Part shown: positions 1 through 5,347 of the stretch, in pieces | How the letters are laid out: each line of letters begins with the position of its first letter | Position numbering within the stretch: the stretch's first letter is position 1 | Assembly: GCA_002508495.1 (NCBI GenBank) | Contig: DANA01000054.1 | Coordinates: forward strand, 33,453-38,799 | DNA from: Methanoregula sp. UBA276 | GTDB lineage: Archaea; Halobacteriota; Methanomicrobia; Methanomicrobiales; Methanospirillaceae | Reading direction: 5' to 3' | Length of the DNA stretch: 5,347 nt | Made by a program: the position numbers and the translations under genes | Notes under the pieces: generated by a model | Seen by the model: only the letters and a program-made list of their open reading frames with translations | Told to the model about the DNA's origin: nothing | Databases searched by the model: none

Positions 1-1983
1 CTCTCGAAGGACCAGGGTACGCCCAAGATGCGCGAGGTCTCCGATGCGATCCGGGTGGGTGCGGAAGCATTCATCAAGCGCCAGTACTCGACTATCGCCG
101 TGCTCACCATCGTGTTTGCCGTGGTGATCTATGCGGTGTATTACCTCACCGGACAGGGAGACCTTGCCCTTGCAACGGCAGCGGCGTTCATCGTTGGTGC
201 TGCCTGCAGTGCCGTCGCCGGTGTCGTTGCCATGTGGATTGCGGTCAGGACCAATATCCGCACTGCAGCCGCAGCCCAGACCAGCGACGGGAAGGCACTT
301 GACTTCTCGTTCCGCGGCGGGGCCATATCGGGTCTTATCATCACCTCGATGTCGCTTTTGGGTGTCTCTCTCACCTACATGGCGCTCGGTGCAGACCCGA
401 TGCACACCCCGTTCGTTGTCATCGGGTTCGCCTTCGGTGCCTCGTTCGTGGCACTCTTTGCCCAGCTCGGTGGCGGTATCTACACGAAAGCTGCTGATGT
501 CGGTGCAGACCTTGTCGGCAAGGTCGAGGCCGGTATCCCTGAAGACGATGTCCGGAACCCGGCCACCATCGCAGATCTTGTCGGAGATAACGTCGGGGAC
601 TGTGCTGGCCGTGGTGCTGACCTCTTCGAGTCCACCGCAGCCGAGAACATCGGTGCAATGATCCTCGGTGTCGCGCTCTTCCCGGTCTTTGGGATTTATG
701 GTATCCTGTTCCCCCTCATTATGTGTGCGCTCGGTCTCCTTGCAAGCATGATCGGTATCCTCTCAGTCAAGGGTAAAGACGGTGCCGACCCGATGGACGC
801 CATGAACCGCGGGTATTATATCACCGCTATCATCTCGGCGATCTTCCTCACGGGCGGGATCTATTATCTCTTCAGCTCATTCGTTACCGGCTGGATATAC
901 TTCGTCCTTGCAGGATTTGTCGGAATTGCACTCTCCGTTGCATTCCTCAGGGTCACCCTCTACTACACCGACCACCACTACCGGCCGGTAAAGGAGATCG
1001 CTGACGCTTCTGAAACCGGAGCGGCAACCAACATCATCACCGGGTTCTCGGTCGGTCTCGAGACCACCGCTGTTCCCGCAGTCCTTATCGGCGTCTCCCT
1101 CCTGCTCTCCTACTGGTTCGGAGAGATGACCGCAATCCCGAGCGGAGGCCTCTACGGTACTGCCGTTGCAACCATCGGTATGCTGATGGTCTGCGCGTAT
1201 GTCCTCACGATGGACACCTTCGGCCCCATCGCTGACAATGCCGGCGGCATTGTCGAGATGAGTCAGGCTCCCGATGAGGTCCGGAACCGGATGGACAAAC
1301 TCGATGCAGCCGGCAACACCACCAAGGCACTCACCAAGGGATATGCCATCGGCAGTGCATCCCTCGCGGTCTTCCTGCTCTTCAATGCCTACATGGCCGA
1401 CATCGCCAAGCTCACCGGTAAGGCATTCGATGTCGTCAACCTGGCAAGCGTGGACGTCTTTGTCGGGGCACTCCTCGGCGCGATGCTCGTCTTCCTCTTT
1501 GCCAGCCTCGCCATCCGGGCAGTCTCAAAGACCGCACAGTCCGTTATCGATGCCGTCCGCATCCAGTTCAAGAACCCCGCCATCATGGCAGGCACCCAGA
1601 AGCCTGACTATGCAGCCGTCATTGATATCACGACCCAGGGTGCTCTCAGGAACATGGTTCTTCCGGGCCTCCTTGTGATCGCGTTCCCGGTTGTCATCGG
1701 GGTCACCATGAAGTATGAAGCCCTTGCCGGCTTCCTCATGGTCGCGACCATCACCGGTATCCTCCTTGCACTCATCCTCAACAACAGCGGCGGTGCATGG
1801 GACAATGCCAAGAAATTCATCGAGACCGGTGCCCACGGCGGCAAGGGCAGCGAAGCCCACAAGGCAGCCGTCATCGGTGACACGCTCGGCGACCCCTTCA
1901 AGGACACTGCCGGCCCGTCACTCCACGTGCTCATCAAGCTTCTCGCTACGCTGACGCTCGTGCTTGCACCGATCTTCATTTAA
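1..1983 (+). CDS. hppA: Membrane-bound proton-translocating pyrophosphatase, K+-independent type (5' partial)
   Basis: This integral membrane enzyme hydrolyses cytoplasmic pyrophosphate to phosphate and uses the energy to pump ions out of the cell. The reading frame is open from base 1, and the conserved 'AIRVGAEAFIKRQY' segment lies right at the edge, so the Met at 28 is internal. The usual first membrane helix and start are outside the window. The 660 visible residues compare with roughly 670-700 in prokaryotic family members. Numbering from base 1, substrate-binding motifs are all intact: DVGADLVGKVE (166-176), GDNVGDCAG (195-203), the Asp-rich MDTFGPIADNAGG (about 404-416) and GDTLGDPFKDTAGPS (about 626-640). 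Many hydrophobic helices lie between them. The motif GNTTKALTKG has Lys442 and Thr445, the family signature of K+-independent enzymes, which generally pump H+. Proton specificity is inferred from this. The protein ends shortly after the last helix, as usual. Identification is very secure; the exact start is not visible. Confidence 0.97.
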   Translation, partial: LSKDQGTPKMREVSDAIRVGAEAFIKRQYSTIAVLTIVFAVVIYAVYYLTGQGDLALATAAAFIVGAACSAVAGVVAMWIAVRTNIRTAAAAQTSDGKALDFSFRGGAISGLIITSMSLLGVSLTYMALGADPMHTPFVVIGFAFGASFVALFAQLGGGIYTKAADVGADLVGKVEAGIPEDDVRNPATIADLVGDNVGDCAGRGADLFESTAAENIGAMILGVALFPVFGIYGILFPLIMCALGLLASMIGILSVKGKDGADPMDAMNRGYYITAIISAIFLTGGIYYLFSSFVTGWIYFVLAGFVGIALSVAFLRVTLYYTDHHYRPVKEIADASETGAATNIITGFSVGLETTAVPAVLIGVSLLLSYWFGEMTAIPSGGLYGTAVATIGMLMVCAYVLTMDTFGPIADNAGGIVEMSQAPDEVRNRMDKLDAAGNTTKALTKGYAIGSASLAVFLLFNAYMADIAKLTGKAFDVVNLASVDVFVGALLGAMLVFLFASLAIRAVSKTAQSVIDAVRIQFKNPAIMAGTQKPDYAAVIDITTQGALRNMVLPGLLVIAFPVVIGVTMKYEALAGFLMVATITGILLALILNNSGGAWDNAKKFIETGAHGGKGSEAHKAAVIGDTLGDPFKDTAGPSLHVLIKLLATLTLVLAPIFI

Positions 1984-1987
1984 AAAC

Positions 1988-2004
1988 ACTTTTTTGTCTT
2001 TTTC
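1988..2004 (+). terminator. Oligo-T transcription terminator after hppA
   Basis: Seven bases after the hppA stop codon lie six T residues (1990-1995), then G-T-C, then five more T (1999-2003), with no strong GC hairpin in front. Archaeal RNA polymerase terminates on such T tracts in the non-template strand without needing a stem. The position directly after the stop supports termination of the hppA transcript here and separates it from the downstream flavoprotein gene. Confidence 0.7.
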
Positions 2005-2110
2005 AACGGGCAGGCCACTGTTCCCCTCAGCCACTCCCGTGCTTCATGTGCTGACTGATAGGTTACAGGAGGATCCGTATTACGCAGGAAGACTCCTCCC
2101 GCGTCCCGGT

Positions 2111-2122
2111 AATATCTATAAT
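2111..2122 (+). promoter_or_regulatory. Candidate archaeal TATA box for the flavoprotein gene
   Basis: The A/T-rich stretch AATATCTATAAT stands out in otherwise GC-rich DNA and lies 35-46 bases upstream of the ATG at 2157. Archaeal TATA boxes sit about 25 bases before the transcription start, so initiation would fall near 2140 and leave a short leader holding the ribosome binding site. No clear purine-rich BRE is visible just upstream, so this remains a candidate. Confidence 0.42.
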
Positions 2123-2144
2123 CCGGCCGCTCCAACGCAATGAC

Positions 2145-2150
2145 TGAGGG
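2145..2150 (+). promoter_or_regulatory. Shine-Dalgarno-like site for the flavoprotein gene
   Basis: TGAGGG contains the GAGG core complementary to the 16S rRNA 3' end and is separated from the ATG at 2157 by six bases. This spacing supports the ATG at 2157 over another ATG at 2140, which is in a different frame and would precede the site. Confidence 0.55.
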
Positions 2151-2156
2151 ATCGTT

Positions 2157-2678
2157 ATGCCGGCACGGATTCTTGTTGCCTATGCATCGAAGAAAGGATC
2201 GACTGGAGGGATCGCCCGGGCGATAGGCAGGGAACTGCAGTCGGCAGGCCATGTGGCCATCGTTGCCGGGATGAGATCCGTCCCATCGCTTGAAGGGTAT
2301 GATGGCGTTGTTCTCGGTGCACCGGTCTACACCGGCAGCGTGATGGCCGACCTGGCCGGGTTTGTCGCACGTCACAAGGAGGCGCTCTCACGCGTGCCGG
2401 TTGCTGCATTCACGGCCGGCATCGCCCCGGTATATCCCAAAACCGGGGAGATTGCGACCTTCACTGACCAGCTGGTCACCGCTTTGCAGCCACAAGCCCC
2501 CGTTGCCGTAACGATGTTTGCCGGGGCGCTCGATCGAGAGAAACTCTCCTTCATTGAACGCGGACTCACAACAGTCCTCAACGTCCCGGCCGGCGACTTC
2601 CGCAACTGGGATGCCATCGCTGCCTGGTCACGGGAGTTACCGGGTAAGATGGGGCTGGGGGCTGGCGTAAAAGAGTGA
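2157..2678 (+). CDS. Flavodoxin-domain protein, HemG-like family (FMN-binding)
   Basis: This is a 173-residue soluble protein with a single flavodoxin-like fold, expected to bind FMN in the cytoplasm. A first beta strand (ILVAYAS, 5-11) leads into the phosphate-binding loop SKKGSTGGIA (11-20), followed by a helix. The second flavin-contacting loop is GAPVYTGSVM (54-63). Further family-like segments are ALDREKLSFIERGL (124-137) and GDFRNWDAIAAWSREL (146-161), which resemble the flavodoxin_5 / HemG-like group rather than short classical flavodoxins. HemG in enterobacteria oxidises protoporphyrinogen with quinone. That role is unlikely to transfer to a methanogen, so the substrate is unknown and no symbol is given. 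No cysteine cluster, signal peptide or membrane helix is seen. The start is supported by a Shine-Dalgarno-like site six bases upstream and by the beta strand beginning directly after Met. The gene has its own candidate promoter and converges on the kinase gene, with 29 bp between stop codons. Confidence 0.85.
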   Translation: MPARILVAYASKKGSTGGIARAIGRELQSAGHVAIVAGMRSVPSLEGYDGVVLGAPVYTGSVMADLAGFVARHKEALSRVPVAAFTAGIAPVYPKTGEIATFTDQLVTALQPQAPVAVTMFAGALDREKLSFIERGLTTVLNVPAGDFRNWDAIAAWSRELPGKMGLGAGVKE

Positions 2679-2707
2679 TCTTCAGACCGGGCAGATGTTC
2701 CCCGATA

Positions 2708-5347
2708 TCAGGTACCTTCCCACACGGTTCCTGATGAATGGGAATCTGAGAAGGTTCCCCTGTTTTCCACCGCTGATTCGGCCAGCCGGTATTTTCCATT
2801 CGGGACAAGGATCTCGAACCGGGCACCCTGCCGGAACTCTCCCGTCTCTTTGATGGAGAGCCCGGTTATCGTGAGCACTTCGAGAACGAGGAAGAGGCCG
2901 AGGCCGGTGTGTTTCCCGATCCCCTTATGGAAGATCCGTTCCTTGTCTTCCGGGGCGATCCCGTTCCCGTCGTCCTCGACAACGATGACCAACCCCTCGG
3001 GGGTTTCCGATCCGCTGACATGAATGCGGGTTACATTCCCCCCGTGCATGGCTGCATTTTCAAAGAGGTTCAAAAAGACCGTCCGCAAAAGGGGATCGGC
3101 GAAGACTTCGAAGTTTTCCAGCCGCCGGTCAATCGTAACGGTGGTGAACCCGTCATCCATACAAACGGTCGTGACCGCCGTATGGAGGTTCTGCCACCGG
3201 GGTTTCTGCACACCAATGTCCTGGTACAGCTGGGTGAACGAGATCTGGCTCCGGATAACCTCGCCGGCCCGGATGGCCCGTTTGATCTGCCGCTGGTGAT
3301 CGGGATTGCCCACATCCAGTTCCAGAAGGCCAAGCGCCCCCTGCAGGGCGGTCAGTTTGTTGAGGATGTCGTGGCGCGTGATGTTCGAGAGCAGGTTGAG
3401 CTTTTTGTTGGATTCCTGCAATGCCTGTTCCATGATCTTGCGGTTGGTGATGTCCCGGCCAACTGACTGGTATTCGATGATCCTGCCATTTTCATCGAAT
3501 ATCGCCCGGTCGCTCCAGTGCTGCCACCGCTCTTCGCCGGATGGCATGATGATACGGTGGTCGATGGCCGTGACCGGATGCTCCGAAGTAAACTTCGCGA
3601 GGTGCTCCTGCATCATCGCTGCATCTTCCGGGGGGAGGACAACCGTGTGCGGCTTGCCGATGCAGGTATCCCGGTCAAGGTTGAAATACCGGCAATAGGC
3701 ATTGTTGACAAACGTCAGCTTCCCGTCCGGGGAGAACCGGCAGATGAACTCGGTCTGGTCTTCCACCACATCCCGGTACCGCTCCTCACTCAGGGCCAGC
3801 TGCTTCTGGCTCTTTTCAAGCTCATCGTAATTCTGCCGGAGCTCTTCCTCGGTTGCGGTCAGCTGCTCATACGCGGAGTGTAACTCCTCCTGGCTCTTCC
3901 CCAGTTCATCGTAGTTCTGCCGGAGCTCCTCTTCCGTTGCAGTCAGTTGTTCGTACGCGGAGTGCAACTCCTCCTGGCTCTTCCCCAGTTCATCGTAGTT
4001 CTGCCGGAGCTCTTCCTCGGTTGCTGCCAGCTGTTCATAGGTGGCGTTGAGTTCATCGTAGGCAATCTTGAGCTGCTGCTCGGCGACCTTCTCGCGGGTA
4101 TTGTCCCGGCCAACAGACTGGTATTCGATGATCCTGCCATTTTCATCGAATATCGCCCGGTCGCTCCAGCGCTGCCACCGCACTTCACCAAAGGGCATGA
4201 TGATGCGGTGATCGATGGTCATGACCGGGTGCTCCGGGGAGAGGCGGGATAAGTGCTCCTGCATCATCGCCGCATCTTCCGGCGGAAGGACAACCGTGTG
4301 CGGCTTACCGATGCAGGTATCCCGGTCAAGGTTGAAATACCGGCAATAGGCATTGTTGACAAATGTCAGCTTCCCGTCCGGGGAGAACCGGCAGATGAAC
4401 TCGGTCTGGTCTTCCACCACGTCCCGGTACCGCTCCTCACTCAGCGCAAGTTCCCGCTGGCTTTTAAACAGTTCGTCAAAATTCTGCCTCAGCTCTTCTT
4501 CGGTTGCGGTCAGCTGCTCATACGCGGCATTGAGCTCATCGTGCGCACACTTCAGGTTCTCTTCCGTCTCCTTGCGCTGGGTAATATCCCGTACCGATTC
4601 AATTGCCCCGACAACAGAACCTGCTGCATCATAGATGGGGGAGGCGGCAAGCCAGAAGTGGGACCCTTTGCCGTCCCGCAGCTGCGGCCGGTACATCTCT
4701 GCAACGAGCTTGTCCCCGTTCCGTTTCAGGTTCGGGAACTTGTTCTCTGGTGCTTTTTCGGCATTCAGGATGTAGTCCGCAAGGCCCGGGCGCCGCTCAT
4801 CGTACAAGGGCTGCAGGACGGAAAAATCACTGGTGCCGATGACCTTGTCAGGAGAAACACCGGTCAACTGCTCCATCATCTGGTTCCAGACAATGATCCG
4901 CCCTTTCTGGTCAAGGGCGAACGTGGCATCGGGAAGGAAGTTGATAAGATCCGAGAGCTGCTTTCGTGAGGTCGTTAATTCGTTGCGAACACGGCGGCGG
5001 TCAATTGCCGTCCGGATCTTGTAATCGAGTTCGGCAAACTGCGATTTCAGCTCCCCGCCCTTCTGGAGGTAAAAGTCTGCACCGCTGTTGAGCGCCTCGA
5101 TCACGATCTCTTCCCGGCCCCGGCCGGTGAAGAGGATGAACGGGAGGTCTTTGTAATTTTCCCGGACATACCGGAGAAACTGTATGCCATCGATCTCGGC
5201 CATCTGGTAATCGGAAACAATGGCATCGTACGATCCTGTGCGGATCTTTTCCATAGCCTCAGCTACCGATTGGGCTGTTTCGACGGTAAAATGTCCTGAC
5301 ATATCAAGGTAGATCTTCCCGATATCGAGAAGTGCAGGATCATCGTC
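2708..5347 (-). CDS. Receiver/multi-PAS hybrid sensor histidine kinase (5' partial)
   Basis: This is a large cytoplasmic signalling kinase with no membrane segment. The frame stays open to the window edge: 15 codons beyond the Met at 5302-5300 read DDDPALLDIGKIYLD, the acidic pocket and first helix of a receiver domain, so that Met is internal and only a few residues are missing. Numbering from it: receiver to about 103, with phospho-acceptor Asp31, Thr59 and Lys81; PAS1 about 114-243; coiled coil 244-285; PAS2 about 286-403; long coiled coil about 404-502; PAS3 about 503-622; HisKA-like region about 630-695 with acceptor His644 in ITRHDILNKL; HATPase about 705-835 with N-box LFENAAMHGG, G1 box DDGNGI, and GLGL (800-803). 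All key residues of both signalling ends are present, so it should accept phosphate on the receiver and autophosphorylate. The ligands of the PAS domains are unknown. A tail of about 28 residues follows the ATPase domain. PAS2 and PAS3 are near-duplicates. No partner regulator gene is in view. Confidence 0.95.
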   Translation of the reverse strand, partial: DDDPALLDIGKIYLDMSGHFTVETAQSVAEAMEKIRTGSYDAIVSDYQMAEIDGIQFLRYVRENYKDLPFILFTGRGREEIVIEALNSGADFYLQKGGELKSQFAELDYKIRTAIDRRRVRNELTTSRKQLSDLINFLPDATFALDQKGRIIVWNQMMEQLTGVSPDKVIGTSDFSVLQPLYDERRPGLADYILNAEKAPENKFPNLKRNGDKLVAEMYRPQLRDGKGSHFWLAASPIYDAAGSVVGAIESVRDITQRKETEENLKCAHDELNAAYEQLTATEEELRQNFDELFKSQRELALSEERYRDVVEDQTEFICRFSPDGKLTFVNNAYCRYFNLDRDTCIGKPHTVVLPPEDAAMMQEHLSRLSPEHPVMTIDHRIIMPFGEVRWQRWSDRAIFDENGRIIEYQSVGRDNTREKVAEQQLKIAYDELNATYEQLAATEEELRQNYDELGKSQEELHSAYEQLTATEEELRQNYDELGKSQEELHSAYEQLTATEEELRQNYDELEKSQKQLALSEERYRDVVEDQTEFICRFSPDGKLTFVNNAYCRYFNLDRDTCIGKPHTVVLPPEDAAMMQEHLAKFTSEHPVTAIDHRIIMPSGEERWQHWSDRAIFDENGRIIEYQSVGRDITNRKIMEQALQESNKKLNLLSNITRHDILNKLTALQGALGLLELDVGNPDHQRQIKRAIRAGEVIRSQISFTQLYQDIGVQKPRWQNLHTAVTTVCMDDGFTTVTIDRRLENFEVFADPLLRTVFLNLFENAAMHGGNVTRIHVSGSETPEGLVIVVEDDGNGIAPEDKERIFHKGIGKHTGLGLFLVLEVLTITGLSIKETGEFRQGARFEILVPNGKYRLAESAVENRGTFSDSHSSGTVWEGT
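3451..3880 (-). repeat. Intragenic module copy 2: coiled-coil unit plus PAS3
   Basis: This is the second copy of the 143-residue module, kinase residues 475-617. It is preceded in the protein by two extra coiled-coil units that copy 1 lacks. The gap-free match and shared synonymous codons point to a fairly recent internal duplication, or repeated homogenisation, rather than two independently acquired PAS domains. Confidence 0.93.
3797..4048 (-). repeat. Three tandem 84-bp (28-residue) coiled-coil repeats
   Basis: Units lie at 3965-4048, 3881-3964 and 3797-3880, encoding kinase residues 419-446, 447-474 and 475-502. Each carries the cores YEQL, ATEEELRQNYDEL and KSQ. A related single unit is at 4448-4531 (residues 258-285). 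The first two tandem units share about 46 consecutive identical bases. At 28 residues each unit is exactly four heptads, so copies add length without breaking coiled-coil phase. The sequence is rich in Glu, Gln and Leu, as expected for a signalling helix between PAS domains. Confidence 0.92.
4102..4531 (-). repeat. Intragenic module copy 1: coiled-coil unit plus PAS2
   Basis: This stretch encodes kinase residues 258-400. It aligns without gaps to 3451-3880, offset 651 bp (217 residues). By hand count 127 of 143 residues are identical. DNA identity is highest at 4308-4453 and 4102-4169. It is lowest at 4181-4250, where about 21 of 70 bases differ. Confidence 0.93.

Larger units (their letters stand above)
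1984..2156 (+). other. Intergenic region between hppA and the flavoprotein gene
   Basis: This 173-bp gap carries the hppA terminator at its left end and the candidate TATA box and ribosome binding site at its right end. The middle (about 2005-2105) shows no coding signal that I trust and no RNA gene. A weak inverted pair (GGAGGA at 2068-2073, TCCTCC at 2094-2099) has a 20-base loop and is probably chance. Confidence 0.6.

Noticed and set aside
28..30. ATG as the start of hppA
   Set aside because: The frame is open from base 1, and starting here would remove the first membrane helix found in the family.
2068..2099. Inverted repeat GGAGGA ... TCCTCC in the intergenic region
   Set aside because: The arms are six bases and the loop is twenty, with no T tract after it. 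This is expected by chance and not supportable as a terminator or operator.
1980..2409. Minus-strand open frames of 131 and 84 codons covering the intergenic region and the start of the flavoprotein gene
   Set aside because: They overlap the well-supported flavoprotein gene antisense, and their composition (Cys/Arg/His/Pro-rich) is unlike a real protein.
2909..3466. A 185-codon open frame on the plus strand opposite the kinase HATPase/HisKA region
   Set aside because: It is the antisense shadow of conserved ATPase motifs, with no ribosome binding site or independent family signature.
3797..4048. Regular repeats that could be mistaken for a CRISPR or non-coding repeat array
   Set aside because: The units are directly adjacent without spacers, are an exact multiple of three, and are translated in frame as coiled coil within the kinase.
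4253..4969. A 238-codon open frame on the plus strand opposite the kinase
   Set aside because: It lies wholly antisense to a kinase with clear domains. It repeats because the kinase repeats, and its translation shows no recognisable family features. It is a GC-driven shadow frame.
5300..5302. Met codon as the start of the kinase
   Set aside because: The frame continues upstream to the window edge with the acidic-pocket residues of the receiver domain, which are needed for a complete fold.

Overview
The window looks like chromosomal DNA from a methanogenic archaeon, most likely of the order Methanomicrobiales (Methanoregula/Methanosphaerula-like). This is inferred from three things: the moderately GC-rich coding style, a kinase of the receiver-first multi-PAS type with a methanogen-style 'ITRHDI' histidine box, and archaeal-type signals (a T-rich terminator and an A/T box upstream of a short leader). 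No sequence search was possible, so the genus is a guess.

Layout. Positions 1-1983 (+) hold almost all of a membrane-bound proton-pumping pyrophosphatase (hppA), with its N-terminus cut off by the window edge. A 173-bp gap (1984-2156) holds an oligo-T terminator and then a probable promoter and ribosome binding site. Positions 2157-2678 (+) encode a small flavodoxin/HemG-like flavoprotein. After only 29 bp comes the stop codon of a large convergent gene that runs from 5347 to 2708 on the minus strand and is also cut by the window edge. It encodes a soluble multi-domain histidine kinase: receiver, PAS, coiled coil, PAS, long coiled coil, PAS, HisKA-like, HATPase.

The genes do not form an obvious pathway. 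hppA recovers energy from pyrophosphate as an ion gradient, the flavoprotein is a probable FMN redox carrier or oxidoreductase of unknown substrate, and the kinase is a cytoplasmic signalling protein with no partner in view. The terminator after hppA and the separate promoter suggest that hppA and the flavoprotein are separate transcription units.

The most interesting structure is inside the kinase gene. A roughly 430-bp module (one 28-residue coiled-coil unit plus one PAS domain) is present twice with about 89% amino-acid identity. The coiled-coil unit is further amplified to three tandem 84-bp copies, exactly four heptads each. The two PAS copies are mosaic at DNA level: long stretches are nearly identical, but one block of about 70 bp is strongly diverged, which suggests gene conversion or selection on the sensor pocket. 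I found no CRISPR array, mobile element, RNA gene or convincing novel multi-gene system.
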